Notes: generated by a model not told the origin, from the letters alone. Counted from the first letter of the stretch, positions 15,476 through 24,526 are shown. The stretch: 64,000 nucleotides of DNA from Enterococcus sp. 9E7_DIV0242 (GCF_002140975.2 NZ_CP147247.1:3659001-3723000), one strand, 5' to 3'. Numbers and translations: made by a program.

Positions 15476-16402
15476 ATGAAGAAAAGATGGCAATGGCTGA
15501 TTGTTTGTCTACTTTCCCTGTTTTTGGCTGCTGTACTATTTTTTTGTTACTCTGTCATTAATTTTCATAAAGGAAAAAAACAGTCTCAGCTACAAGTAAA
15601 TACCAAGAAGAATGAATCCTTTTTAGGGGATGAACGCTCAGAAACCGGAGAAATCACTGTTTTACTGATCGGAGATGATGGTCGGGAGGATGATGAAGAT
15701 GGTGGGAGATCGGATACATTAATGGTGCTCAATTATGATACAACAAAGAAGGAGCCAAAGGTCATCTCAATCATGAGGGATGTATACGTGAATATACCCG
15801 GAGTTGGCATGGACAAAATCAATGCTGCGTATGCTTATGGAGGAGCAGCATTGACAAAGGAGGTCATAAACGATTCTTTTGGGCTGCCAATCAATTATTA
15901 CGCAGCGATAGATTTCAAGATATTTAACCAACTGATTGATGATTTTTTCTCCGAGGGAGTCCAAATTGATGCTGAAACATCATTTGAACTAGATGGTGTA
16001 GAAATAAATCAGGGAGAGCAGCTTATGGATGGTTATAGCTTGCTGCAGTATGCCAGATTTCGTATGGATGGTGAAGGAGATTTTGGCAGAGTACGGCGTC
16101 AGCAGCAGGTTGCAGACAGCTTGATCAAGCAAGCAAAAAGCGGACTGCCGATTGCAAGATTGCCTCGTTTGCTGGGAGCAGCAATTGGATATGTCGATAC
16201 CGATCTTCCTTATGATGTTTTATTGGATGTTGGGAAGAATTTCCTGTTTGGACAGATTGGAGAGCTTCAGACTTTATTAGTACCGGTGGAAGGCAGCTGG
16301 ATGTTCAACGATTACACACCGTCCGGCAGTGTCTTGGAGATTGATACAGTAGAAAATCAATTAGCAATAGAGACCTTTTTGCGTGTCGGAGAAGCACCAT
16401 GA
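15476..16402 (+). CDS. LytR-CpsA-Psr (LCP) family protein
   Basis: This 308-aa protein has a short cytoplasmic start, one transmembrane helix (about 7-27) and an extracellular LCP domain. Family landmarks are LLIGDDGREDDEDGGRSDT, the RDVYV arginine motif, KINAAYAYGG and YARFRMDGEGDFGRVRRQQ. LCP proteins transfer wall teichoic acid or capsule polymers from the lipid carrier to peptidoglycan. The ATG at 15476 follows AGAGGAAG; a longer frame from 15362 adds 38 residues before the membrane anchor and is unlikely. It overlaps the next gene by four bases and heads an operon with two SEDS glycosyltransferases. Confidence 0.9.
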   Translation: MKKRWQWLIVCLLSLFLAAVLFFCYSVINFHKGKKQSQLQVNTKKNESFLGDERSETGEITVLLIGDDGREDDEDGGRSDTLMVLNYDTTKKEPKVISIMRDVYVNIPGVGMDKINAAYAYGGAALTKEVINDSFGLPINYYAAIDFKIFNQLIDDFFSEGVQIDAETSFELDGVEINQGEQLMDGYSLLQYARFRMDGEGDFGRVRRQQQVADSLIKQAKSGLPIARLPRLLGAAIGYVDTDLPYDVLLDVGKNFLFGQIGELQTLLVPVEGSWMFNDYTPSGSVLEIDTVENQLAIETFLRVGEAP

Positions 16403-17592
16403 AGCAGCTGACAAAAAGAGTCTATTTGGATTGGTATTTGTTTCTACCCTATTTCGTTTTATGCGTGGTGGGAATTCTTTTAGTGTATAGTGCAAGTTCT
16501 TATCAGTTGATGCTTAATGAGTTGAGCATAGGAAGCAAGGGGTGGAAGCAGCTTTCTTCTTTTATTATTAGTATGATCTGTTTATTTTGTGTTTATCGAG
16601 TGAAACTATCGATTTTTAGAAGCAAAGGCTTTCTTTTTTTATTGATGATTCTAACTATTTTTCTTTTGATTTTTACTTTAAGCAAAGGAGTAACCGCCGG
16701 TGGAGCTGTTCGCTGGATAGATCTGGGATTCATGATTTTTCAACCATCAGAGCTGGTCTCACTGACATTACTTCTCTATTTGAGTAGAGTTACGTCCAAT
16801 CGTCCGGCAGACTGGCCATTTTCATTTCACTATTATAAAAAAGCAATCGTTCTTTGCTTGCTTCTTATTGTTTTGGTAAGTTTGCAACCTAATCTTGCCG
16901 CTGGAGCGATGATTTTTATACTAGTTTTATTTATGCTACTTGCAAGCGGCTTGTCTCCATATTTTACTATTCTTCCAATCGTTGGTTTCATTGGTGTTAG
17001 AGAAGGGCTAAGTCGCTTGTTGTTAAGCGGATCAGTTGACTGGCTGCCAGATAAATTTGCTTATCTGGTCACGCGCTTCAAGGTAATGGAAAATCCGTTT
17101 ATCGATCCAACAGGAATTGGGCATCAGTCAGCTAGTGCCTATTATGCAATCTATAATGGTGGTCTGTTTGGCCGAGGTCTAGGTAACGGAATTCAAAAAA
17201 AGGGGTTTTTGCCTGCATCAGATACAGATTACATTTTTGCAACAGCTATTGAAGAATTAGGGTTGCTTGGCGGGTTACTGCTTCTTTTTCTGGTTTTTTT
17301 CATGATTATTCGACTATATCAACTCTCTATTCGTTCGAAGAATCTTTATAACTCTCAATTGTTTCTTGGTTGTGGCACAATTTTGCTATTACAAGTGGCA
17401 GTGAATGTTGGCAGTTTATTAGGCTACATCCCACTGACGGGTGTGACGTTCCCCTTTTTAAGTTATGGCGGTTCAAGTCTTTTGATACTGAGCATCACTT
17501 TGGGACTAGCCTTGAATGCTCGAGCAACGGAGCTAAGGGAAGAGGGGCTGAAAAGAAAGGGAGGAAAACGAGATGAAAAAAGAGCAAAATGA
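16399..17592 (+). CDS. SEDS-family (FtsW/RodA) peptidoglycan polymerase
   Basis: This 397-aa protein has about ten transmembrane helices. SEDS signatures are GGAVRWIDLGFMIFQPSE, the catalytic-Asp loop LPASDTDYIFATAIEELG, and the C-terminal TGVTFPFLSYGGSSLL. The family polymerises lipid II glycan strands, normally with a class B PBP. No PBP gene is in this operon. It is translationally coupled to the LCP gene upstream and overlaps a second SEDS gene downstream by 20 bases. Whether it is the cell's RodA, FtsW or a third, specialised enzyme cannot be told from the sequence. Confidence 0.88.
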   Translation: MKQLTKRVYLDWYLFLPYFVLCVVGILLVYSASSYQLMLNELSIGSKGWKQLSSFIISMICLFCVYRVKLSIFRSKGFLFLLMILTIFLLIFTLSKGVTAGGAVRWIDLGFMIFQPSELVSLTLLLYLSRVTSNRPADWPFSFHYYKKAIVLCLLLIVLVSLQPNLAAGAMIFILVLFMLLASGLSPYFTILPIVGFIGVREGLSRLLLSGSVDWLPDKFAYLVTRFKVMENPFIDPTGIGHQSASAYYAIYNGGLFGRGLGNGIQKKGFLPASDTDYIFATAIEELGLLGGLLLLFLVFFMIIRLYQLSIRSKNLYNSQLFLGCGTILLLQVAVNVGSLLGYIPLTGVTFPFLSYGGSSLLILSITLGLALNARATELREEGLKRKGGKRDEKRAK

Positions 17593-18781
17593 CTGGCTGA
17601 ATTATGCCTTGTTGTTGCCTGTTTTTTTACTGGTTATTGTCGGTTTTTTTGCGCAGTATGGAGCATTTGAAGCAGATGTAACAGTTGTTGAATCCTTTCC
17701 TTTATTGCGTAAACAATTTTTATGGACCATTCTGGGGACCATTTGTATGCTGGTTACATTGTGGATTCCTCTACATGTTTTATGGAAAGCAACACCCATT
17801 ATTTATGGTATGAGTCTACTGTTGATGCTGTTATTGGTTCGATTTCATGATCCCGTTATGGCATCGATCACGAATACTCGGCGATGGTTAAGGTTGGGGC
17901 CAGTGACTTTCCAACCTTCAGAGTTCATGAAAATAGGCTATATTTTAGTACTTGCCATGATTATTACTGCGGACAGAAGAAAAATCGATTCCTCGAAAAC
18001 AGTGATGCGAGCAGACTTGGAACTATTGTTCAAGATGATAGCGGTGAGTCTACCTGTCTGGGGCCTGATGTTCTACCAAAAGGATTTTGGAACGAGCTTG
18101 GTATTTCTTTCTATTTTTGGAGGGATGTTGATTGTTTCTGGTTGCTCATGGAAAATTTTAGGAACAGGCTTTGGACTATTTTGTCTGGTAGGCGGTGGTG
18201 CGATTTTACTTATTTTTACAGAGTGGGGACAAAAGTTACTTAAGCTAGTTCATTTTCAACCCTATCAGTTTCAGAGGGTAGAAGTTTGGCTAAATCCATT
18301 TGACTACGCGGATGGAATCGGCTATCAGCAAGCTGGTGGAATCACAGCTATCGGTTCAGGTGGTATGCTTGGAAAAGGACTGACGAATCTTGAAGTCCAT
18401 GTGCCGGTTCGGGAATCTGATATGATTTTTACTGTAATAGGTGAAGCGTATGGATTTATTGGCTCCGCCTTATTGTTACTACTATTTTTCTATCTAATCT
18501 ACCAAATGTTGGTGTGCACAATGAATGTGAATAAAGAATTTTATGCATATGTAACAACAGGCGTGATTATGTATTTCTTGTTTCATATCATTGAGAATAT
18601 TGGTGCAGCAGTTGGTTTGCTTCCGCTAACTGGAATTCCGTTACCATTTCTGAGTCAAGGAGGAACTGCCTATGTGGCTAATTTTATTGCTGTAGGTCTG
18701 GTGCTATCTATGTATGGACAGAAGAAACTATGTAGGAAACAGCGTTTGACTGTACAGAAAGTGAATGTCAAAGGTCAGTGA
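17573..18781 (+). CDS. second SEDS-family (FtsW/RodA) protein
   Basis: This 402-aa protein has about ten transmembrane helices. Signatures are RRWLRLGPVTFQPSEFMK, the catalytic-loop HVPVRESDMIFTVIGEAYG with the conserved Asp, and LTGIPLPFLSQGGTAYV. It diverges clearly from the SEDS protein encoded just upstream, with which it overlaps by 20 bases. Two SEDS genes side by side with an LCP gene, and no PBP, is an unusual arrangement. The products may work as a pair, for example one as a polymerase and one as a partner. The RodA-like residues WRLG and QPSE suggest an active enzyme. Confidence 0.88.
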   Translation: MKKEQNDWLNYALLLPVFLLVIVGFFAQYGAFEADVTVVESFPLLRKQFLWTILGTICMLVTLWIPLHVLWKATPIIYGMSLLLMLLLVRFHDPVMASITNTRRWLRLGPVTFQPSEFMKIGYILVLAMIITADRRKIDSSKTVMRADLELLFKMIAVSLPVWGLMFYQKDFGTSLVFLSIFGGMLIVSGCSWKILGTGFGLFCLVGGGAILLIFTEWGQKLLKLVHFQPYQFQRVEVWLNPFDYADGIGYQQAGGITAIGSGGMLGKGLTNLEVHVPVRESDMIFTVIGEAYGFIGSALLLLLFFYLIYQMLVCTMNVNKEFYAYVTTGVIMYFLFHIIENIGAAVGLLPLTGIPLPFLSQGGTAYVANFIAVGLVLSMYGQKKLCRKQRLTVQKVNVKGQ

Positions 18782-18803
18782 GGGTTAAGTGGGGAGTGTA
18801 ACG

Positions 18804-18852
18804 AATGAAAGTGATAAGAAGGGCGTGTTCCAATCCTCTTACCACTTTCATT
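18804..18852. terminator. inverted repeat between convergent genes
   Basis: AATGAAAGTG at 18804-18813 pairs with CACTTTCATT at 18843-18852, with further pairing inside (TAAGA/TCTTA). There is no long T-run on either side, so termination may be weak. It lies between the SEDS operon and the convergent zinc-ribbon gene. Confidence 0.5.
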
Positions 18853-18877
18853 TATGTATAGGTATCGGTCCTTTTTT

Positions 18878-19129
18878 TCAGAGTCTAAGGACACATATGT
18901 CGCCAGCTAAGTATTTTTTTAGTTTTTTTCCTGCAATTTCTCGTTTTAAATCGCAGTCTGGACAGAAAATATAGCTGACTGTGTTGAGTGTAAACAAAGG
19001 TTTTTCAAACAGAATGAATTTTTTTTCGATCCGGTGTGCTTTAAACGTAACTGAATTTTTACACTGAGCGCATTTACGTCGGATACTGGTATCTCCCAGA
19101 GCAACCTTGATCCTTTTAAATTTAAACAT
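18878..19129 (-). CDS. small zinc-ribbon protein, unknown function
   Basis: This 83-aa protein has two CxxC pairs, CAQC (residues about 20-23) and CPDC (about 56-59), spaced as in a zinc ribbon. The sequence between them is basic and aromatic. The ATG is preceded by AAGGAGA at nine bases, so the gene is probably real. It stands alone, convergent with the SEDS operon. It is not recognised beyond the zinc-binding pattern; such proteins often bind nucleic acid or other proteins. Confidence 0.65.
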   Translation of the reverse strand: MFKFKRIKVALGDTSIRRKCAQCKNSVTFKAHRIEKKFILFEKPLFTLNTVSYIFCPDCDLKREIAGKKLKKYLAGDICVLRL

Positions 19130-19510
19130 GATAACTATCTCCTTGGAATTTTTTTGCAGTCATTAGAATAACAAATAAATAGTAAGAGTTCAACCTGAGA
19201 TTTTTCGGAATAGAGAAAAAATCCAACAGTTATTGAGTTTTGATAGTATTATTAAATATTTCACAGATTTAGGGGTGTTATTATATAACGAAAGTTATAG
19301 TTTGCTGTCTATAAATTTCTCTCTTTTGCACCCAGAATGGTGGGCATTGATCAAAAAAGGTGCAGTAACAGACTATGGGAAAAGTAAGAAAATATAAAAG
19401 AGGTATAAAGGAAAAGTGGAGATATGTTGCTACTGGTTTGCATCGTCTATTTATGCAGGAACGTATCACTCGTGTTATCATGAACCGACTATTATAATAG
19501 AAAAAAGGAT
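19130..19510. other. intergenic stretch without a recognised gene
   Basis: About 380 AT-rich bases lie between the divergent zinc-ribbon gene and the next + strand gene. A 19-codon frame at about 19423 has an AAAGG-like RBS but nothing recognisable. TATAAT at about 19493 is too close to the next start to be a convincing promoter. Confidence 0.4.
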
Positions 19511-19513
19511 GTG

Positions 19514-20341
19514 ATGAGAGGGATTATGGAGATCAAACTAAATGTACTGATTGAAGAAGATCGAACGACGATTCAGTTTGGCAATGAGAGCGGGACAATT
19601 GAAATCATAAAAAAAGAAAACGAAGAAATCGTGACGAAGCAGCCGGCCGTTTGTTTTTTGCTAAAGCAACGAGCAATAGTTGACATCATTCGGACCAACG
19701 AAAAGCTATTAGTTGATAAGGAAGACTTTGATGAGGTAATAGCTGTTACTCCCTCTTGGGAGATCGAGTTGCCATATCTGGAACAGTTTTTGATTGTAGA
19801 AGCGAGAAAGAATGGACTGCCTTTGGAGGGAAGCCTGGACGAAGTGAAGGTTCCCGGCAATCGAAAAAAGACAGTGGCTGCTTACGGTGCTCAGCTTCTA
19901 CAGGTTTTACAGGTCTTTGGTTATAAGTTGAAACCAATAATACAACCGGAAGTAGCGAAGGAAAGTAAGTCAAAGTCGACAAAGGCGAGACATCGTTGGA
20001 GTAAAGCTATCAGTGAAATCGAATTTTTCATAGATACGAGAGAAAGCAAAGCAACTGTATTGTGGCAGAAGAGAAATGAAATGCTTCTAAAGGCCGGCGC
20101 GCAAATGATGCCGTCAGCACCTTTGAATAAGGACGGCTCTTTAGGATTTGCTGCGAAGATGGGAGAAAAAATTCGAGCAGACCATGCCGGTCAAATAAAG
20201 GAGTTCAAAACGACTGAAGATGTCATTTTGAAAAGTGTCAACGAGGTTGGCTTGTTTTTATACTTTGGTGGTACCAACAGCTGGCTGGAAATGGTGGACA
20301 AAGAGGGAAAAACGATCAATGAATGGACAGTCATTGACTAG
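19514..20341 (+). CDS. uncharacterised cytoplasmic protein
   Basis: This 275-aa protein is not recognised. It has no signal peptide or membrane helix. The N-terminal half (residues 1-150) alternates short strands and acidic helices. A Lys/Ser-rich linker near 155-165 separates a C-terminal domain with a GAQMMPSAPLNKDGSLGFAAKMGEKIRADH stretch and a FGGTNSWLEMVD ending; the charged, soluble layout suggests an intracellular enzyme or nucleic-acid-binding protein. The start is uncertain between ATG 19514 (after AAAGGA) and ATG 19526. It is a single gene, closed by a strong terminator. Confidence 0.6.
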   Translation: MRGIMEIKLNVLIEEDRTTIQFGNESGTIEIIKKENEEIVTKQPAVCFLLKQRAIVDIIRTNEKLLVDKEDFDEVIAVTPSWEIELPYLEQFLIVEARKNGLPLEGSLDEVKVPGNRKKTVAAYGAQLLQVLQVFGYKLKPIIQPEVAKESKSKSTKARHRWSKAISEIEFFIDTRESKATVLWQKRNEMLLKAGAQMMPSAPLNKDGSLGFAAKMGEKIRADHAGQIKEFKTTEDVILKSVNEVGLFLYFGGTNSWLEMVDKEGKTINEWTVID

Positions 20342-20367
20342 CGTAGCAACAAATCTGATAACGTAAT

Positions 20368-20416
20368 AAAAAGTGATAAGAAAACAGGTACACTACCTGC
20401 TCTCTTATCACTTTTT
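20368..20416. terminator. bidirectional terminator
   Basis: A 14-bp perfect stem AAAAAGTGATAAGA / TCTTATCACTTTTT carries an inner ACAGGTA/TACCTGC-like stem at the tip. Its A/T ends serve both strands. It separates the unknown + strand gene from the DUF1304 gene on the - strand. Confidence 0.88.
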
Positions 20417-20513
20417 CTGGCTCATAATACCAAGTTCTATGCTTCTATTCAGTTTTTGTTCTGCCACTTATTCAATCCTAGACTGTGCTGAAACTTAGTA
20501 TTAACATAATTAT

Positions 20514-20885
20514 TTATCGTAGCAAAAAAAGAGTTACTAAGGCCAATAATGCCGGACCGCCTTGCTTCAAAATAATCGACTTCGAGCTGGTCAAGCCGCC
20601 ATATAGAGCCACGACGACAATAATAGTCAGAAAAACAGCCGACATTTCTAAGGGTGCCGAAGCAAAGAACAGGCTATAGAATAGTCCTAAAGCCAACATG
20701 CCATTATAAATGCCTTGATTCTTTAATAGGACAGAAATCGTTGGCGTACGCAATTCATCTGTTGAGACACCAAAGGTTTCGGCTGTTTTTTGAGATGTTG
20801 TCGCAATCGTTTCCAGATACATGATGTAAAAATGCTCAAGAGCAACGATTCCGATTAATAATGTAGGAATCAATGAAAGAGACAT
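20514..20885 (-). CDS. DUF1304 family membrane protein
   Basis: This 123-aa protein has four transmembrane helices. The EHFYIMYLE motif near residue 17, the GIYNGMLALGLFYS segment and the closing helix match the DUF1304 family of small integral membrane proteins, whose function is unknown. It is the last gene of a MarR-nitroreductase-DUF1304 operon, 17 bases after the nitroreductase, with an AGAGGAG RBS. Co-regulation with a nitroreductase suggests a role in response to reactive or aromatic compounds, as an inference. Confidence 0.82.
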   Translation of the reverse strand: MSLSLIPTLLIGIVALEHFYIMYLETIATTSQKTAETFGVSTDELRTPTISVLLKNQGIYNGMLALGLFYSLFFASAPLEMSAVFLTIIVVVALYGGLTSSKSIILKQGGPALLALVTLFLLR

Positions 20886-20902
20886 AGGCTCACTCCTCTA
20901 AA

Positions 20903-21538
20903 TTATTTCCAGGTCGTGAAGGTTTCCGGATTGAGACGGAAGGATTCATAGCCTGCTTCTGCTGCTTTGCCGATGGAAAGGATCAATACTGGAACATAAC
21001 GTTCAGGATCAAGGTCAAAGGCTTTAGCCAACTGATCAGCTTCAAAGCCGCCGATCGCATTTGTATCGTAGCCATGCGCACGTGCTACCAGCATCAGTTG
21101 CATAGCGAAAAGGCTGCTGTCGATTTTGATAACATCGTTCATTTTTTCTTTTGAAAAGCTTTGGTAATAAGGGAGAATCGCAGCCAACTGTTGGTCTCTG
21201 ACTTCGGCGGGCATTTTGCCAACTTCTACGGCAGTGTTATAGATTTCTTCTCCATATTCGTAACATTTCAAGTCGCCGAAAATCAAGATCATCGCAGAGG
21301 ATGTTTCGTTTTGGTTGGTGTTAAAACGAATTAATGGTTTCAAGGTTTCTTTTCCTTCGTCTGATTCAACGATTACAAAACGCCAAGGCTGCATATTCAC
21401 AGAGGAAGGGGCAGTTGCTGCTTCCGCAAGCATTTGCTGCATTTCTTCTTTAGATATTTTTACGGTCGGATCATACGCACGTACAGAACGGCGGTTTGTT
21501 AATAAGTCTGAAAAATCATTGTTTTTAAATAGTGTCAT
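20903..21538 (-). CDS. nitroreductase family protein
   Basis: This 211-aa protein is an FMN-dependent NAD(P)H oxidoreductase of the nitroreductase superfamily. The N-terminal RRSVRAYDP supplies phosphate-binding arginines, APSSVNMQPWRFV is the FMN-binding loop, and the C-terminal IGGFEADQLAKAF and PVLILSIGK follow the family pattern. Members reduce nitro compounds, quinones or disulfide stress agents. It overlaps the end of the MarR gene by four bases (ATGA), so the regulator and enzyme are coupled. The MarR protein probably senses a substrate of this enzyme. Confidence 0.9.
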   Translation of the reverse strand: MTLFKNNDFSDLLTNRRSVRAYDPTVKISKEEMQQMLAEAATAPSSVNMQPWRFVIVESDEGKETLKPLIRFNTNQNETSSAMILIFGDLKCYEYGEEIYNTAVEVGKMPAEVRDQQLAAILPYYQSFSKEKMNDVIKIDSSLFAMQLMLVARAHGYDTNAIGGFEADQLAKAFDLDPERYVPVLILSIGKAAEAGYESFRLNPETFTTWK

Positions 21539-21996
21539 TGGATAGGTTCCTTTCTTTTTTCAATCGCTTTTGAGACAGCTTCTGCCTGTTGGTTGAAGTC
21601 TGTTAAAAATTGCTGAAAGAGCTGAAGCTGTTCGGTAGTGAAGCCGTTAAACAAGCTTTTGCTTAGCTTTGCCTTGTCAGTGTCACAGGAATGGAGGGCC
21701 TCTTTTCCGAAGTCACTTAGGTGAACGATGACCTCTCTTTTGTTATCAGTATTTCTTTCCCGAATGATGTAGCCTTTCTCCTCCAGAATTTTTAAGTGTC
21801 TGGTGATTGCTGCTTGATCAATTTTCAATTTATCTTGAAGCGTCCGCTGTGTCACATAATCCTGTTTTTTCAACTGGATCAATAATTCATAGCGGGTCAA
21901 ACTAATCATCATTTGCGTTTCAAAAAGCTGAGTAATATGTAAGTCCGCTTGCTTCAATAAGAAAAAAATATCACTGAAATTTGTATCGCTGGTCAT
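21535..21996 (-). CDS. MarR-family regulator of the nitroreductase operon
   Basis: This 153-aa winged-helix repressor carries the recognition region VTQRTLQDKLKIDQAAITRHLKILEEKGYI and the wing with RNTDNKREVIVHLS, which are typical of MarR proteins. The start is the ATG at 21996, preceded by GAAGGGAGGG; an upstream in-frame ATG at 22044 would translate the operator and is rejected. It leads the operon with the nitroreductase and DUF1304 genes. A palindrome overlaps its start of transcription, which indicates autorepression. Confidence 0.9.
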   Translation of the reverse strand: MTSDTNFSDIFFLLKQADLHITQLFETQMMISLTRYELLIQLKKQDYVTQRTLQDKLKIDQAAITRHLKILEEKGYIIRERNTDNKREVIVHLSDFGKEALHSCDTDKAKLSKSLFNGFTTEQLQLFQQFLTDFNQQAEAVSKAIEKRKEPIQ

Positions 21997-22018
21997 GTTT
22001 TTCCCTCCCTTCAATAAA

Positions 22019-22072
22019 TGACATGTCAACAATTGATACGTCATATTATAGTCCTGTCTGTTTTTTTGTCAA
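22019..22072 (-). promoter_or_regulatory. consensus promoter and MarR operator
   Basis: On the - strand, TTGACA (22067-22072), a 16-bp spacer and TATAAT (22045-22050) form a full-consensus promoter. Immediately downstream lies an imperfect palindrome TGACATGTCAA-CAA-TTGATACGTCA (22019-22043, 9 of 11 positions paired). It covers the start of transcription, the classic site for MarR autorepression. Confidence 0.8.
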
Positions 22073-22260
22073 AATATTTAGCTTATAACATGAAAATAGG
22101 ATGAATCATCCAGATTAAATAATGAAAAAGGGATTGTGTACTATTAAGCATAAGAGAAGTAAATACAATCAAATATAGTGATGAATAAATAATTTTTAGC
22201 TTGGAAATACCATGAGAATAAGTACTTGAAAAATAACAAAAGTTTTTTCAATATTTTCCC

Positions 22261-22308
22261 TTGACCTTTTCCAGTACTTTGTCGTAGAATAGTTAGGCAA
22301 CGAACTAT
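22261..22308 (+). promoter_or_regulatory. promoter and operator of the marR-ABC exporter operon
   Basis: TTGACC (22261-22266), an 18-bp spacer and TAGAAT (22285-22290) form the promoter. ATAGTT at 22289-22294 and AACTAT at 22303-22308 form an inverted repeat that overlaps the -10 and the start of transcription, a likely site for the MarR protein encoded next. The rest of the 21997-22325 gap shows nothing further. Confidence 0.7.
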
Positions 22309-22325
22309 TTGTGAGAGGGATCATT

Positions 22326-22793
22326 ATGAGCAGAAAAACTGCACTAAGAATCAAAATGCTGTCCAATGAATTGAACAGAAAGGTTGCAGAGCTTCTAAAA
22401 GAAGAAGGCGAGCCTTCTTCGGCAATTCAGATGCGTGTACTGAATTATATCCATCGAAAAAACAATGGGAATGAACCGATTTATCAGAAGGATCTTGAAC
22501 AGGAGTTTGATATTCGACGCTCGACTGCAACAGGAATTTTGCAGCGAATGGAGAAGCGCGGATTGATCGAACGGACAAGCTGTAAGGAAGACAATCGCCT
22601 GAAGGCGATTTTTTTGACGTCAGCGGGTGAACGTCAGGTAAGTGAGAATATCAGTAAATTGGAAAAGTTTGATGATTTGTTGATTGACGGGATATCAGAA
22701 AAAGAGCTCGAAACATTTTTCAAGCTGTTAGACAAACTGTCTGAAAACAGCAAAAAGATAGCAACTAACAAGGAAGGTAGGCGAGATGCATGA
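22326..22793 (+). CDS. MarR-family regulator of the ABC exporter
   Basis: This 155-aa winged-helix protein has the recognition region YQKDLEQEFDIRRSTATGILQRMEKRGLIER followed by a wing with KEDNRLKAIFLT. The start is ATG 22326 after GAGAGGG. It overlaps the first ABC transporter gene by four bases (ATGA), so it is the local regulator of the exporter and probably represses its own promoter through the repeat at 22289-22308 until a drug-like ligand binds. It is distinct from the divergent MarR regulator at 21.5 kb. Confidence 0.9.
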   Translation: MSRKTALRIKMLSNELNRKVAELLKEEGEPSSAIQMRVLNYIHRKNNGNEPIYQKDLEQEFDIRRSTATGILQRMEKRGLIERTSCKEDNRLKAIFLTSAGERQVSENISKLEKFDDLLIDGISEKELETFFKLLDKLSENSKKIATNKEGRRDA

Positions 22794-24526
22794 TAAAAAA
22801 ATTACTTGCTAATGTAGGTGAGTATAAGAAAGAAAGCTTGATTACTCCTCTTTATGTAACAGGAGAAGTGGCATTGGATATTATTATTCCGTTGATCATG
22901 GCGATGATGATCGATAAGGGAATAGAAAAAGGCGATACACAAGCGATTTTGATGTATGGTGGCCTATTGTTTATTTGTGCAGTGATTGCTCTATTTTTTG
23001 GCGCAATGTCCGGTCGTTATGCTGCGATAGCTTCCGCTGGATTCGCCAAAAATTTACGTGGAAACCTGTTCTCTAAAATACAGGGATTTTCCTTTTCAAA
23101 CATCGATCGTTTTTCTACATCGAGCTTGATTACGCGGATGACAACCGATGTAACGAATATCCAAAATGCGTATCAAATGATTATTCGTTTGCTCGTACGC
23201 AGCCCGTTGATTTTCATTTTTTCTCTAGCAATGGCATTTAAGATCAACCAGGATTTATCGATTATTTATTTGGCAGTAGTGCCGTTTCTTTTAGTTGGGC
23301 TGGCATTGGTCATTTATTTTGCCCACCCGATTTTTGAAAAAGTTTTTCGTATTTATGACAAGTTGAACAATGTTGTCCAAGAAAACTTGCAAGGAATTCG
23401 TGTTGTAAAATCTTATGTTAGAGAAGATTTTGAAGATGATAAATTTAAAGATGTGTCAAAAGATATCTACAAGAACTTCTCTCGAGCGCAGAGTATTGTT
23501 GCTTTCAATAACCCGATTCTGCAATTTGCTGTGTATACATGTATGTTGTTGATTTCATGGCTGGGTGCGAAATTTGTAGTTGGCGGCACCTTATCTACCG
23601 GGGAATTGATCAGTATGTTTACGTATACGATGCAGATTCTAATGAGCTTGAATATGCTTTCTATGGTATTCGTTATGGTGATTATTGCTCGTACATCTGC
23701 GGAACGTGTGACGGAAGTATTATCCGAAGAAAGTGATCTAAAGAACAATGATCATCCACTATATGATGTACCGAACGGAACCGTAACCTTCAAGGATGTT
23801 TGCTTTAGCTATGCGAACGATCCGGAGAAACTGGCTCTGATGCATGCGAACATGACAATCAAAGCGGGTGAAGTGATAGGTATTGTCGGTGGTACTGGTA
23901 GCTCCAAGTCAACGATGGTGCAGCTGATTCCACGGCTATACGATGTGACTGAGGGAATGGTTGAAGTCGGCGGACATGATGTTCGTGAGTATGACTTGAA
24001 AACCTTGCGTGATCAGGTCAGTATGGTGCTTCAAAATAATGTGCTGTTTACTGGAACGATCAAAGAAAATCTACGTTGGGGAAATGAAGATGCGACCGAT
24101 GAGGACTTGGTCAGAGTCTGTAAAATTGCTCAGGCTGACAGCTTTATTCAGGAGTTTCCGGATAAATACGACACGATGATTTCTCAAGGTGGGAACAATG
24201 TTTCCGGTGGACAGAAACAGCGTTTGTGTATTGCCAGAGCGTTATTGAAGCAGCCGAAGATATTGATTATGGATGATTCAACTAGTGCGGTAGATACGAA
24301 AACAGATCGTTTGATCCGTGAAGGGATGCGTAAAGAAATTCCCGGAACAACGACCTTTATCATCGGTCAACGTGTCTCATCTGTTCAAGATTCTGACCGA
24401 ATCATTGTGATGGACAAAGGGTTGATCGATGCGATCGGCACACATGATGAATTATTGGCAACGAATGAAATATATAAAGAAGTTTATGAATCTCAACAGA
24501 AAGGATTTGGTGAAGATGATGCGTAA
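22790..24526 (+). CDS. ABC multidrug exporter half-transporter (degenerate catalytic site)
   Basis: This 578-aa protein has six transmembrane helices (residues 1-310) fused to an ATP-binding domain (about 335-575). Its Walker A is GGTGSSKS and its signature is VSGGQKQRL. Walker B ends in IMDDST, so Asp stands where the catalytic Glu should be. That substitution is the mark of the non-catalytic half of heterodimeric type IV exporters such as LmrC, BmrC or the EfrA/EfrC proteins of Enterococcus faecalis. It is coupled to the MarR gene upstream and overlaps the second half-transporter by 11 bases. Its role is drug or lipid-like substrate efflux. Confidence 0.9.
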   Translation: MIKKLLANVGEYKKESLITPLYVTGEVALDIIIPLIMAMMIDKGIEKGDTQAILMYGGLLFICAVIALFFGAMSGRYAAIASAGFAKNLRGNLFSKIQGFSFSNIDRFSTSSLITRMTTDVTNIQNAYQMIIRLLVRSPLIFIFSLAMAFKINQDLSIIYLAVVPFLLVGLALVIYFAHPIFEKVFRIYDKLNNVVQENLQGIRVVKSYVREDFEDDKFKDVSKDIYKNFSRAQSIVAFNNPILQFAVYTCMLLISWLGAKFVVGGTLSTGELISMFTYTMQILMSLNMLSMVFVMVIIARTSAERVTEVLSEESDLKNNDHPLYDVPNGTVTFKDVCFSYANDPEKLALMHANMTIKAGEVIGIVGGTGSSKSTMVQLIPRLYDVTEGMVEVGGHDVREYDLKTLRDQVSMVLQNNVLFTGTIKENLRWGNEDATDEDLVRVCKIAQADSFIQEFPDKYDTMISQGGNNVSGGQKQRLCIARALLKQPKILIMDDSTSAVDTKTDRLIREGMRKEIPGTTTFIIGQRVSSVQDSDRIIVMDKGLIDAIGTHDELLATNEIYKEVYESQQKGFGEDDA

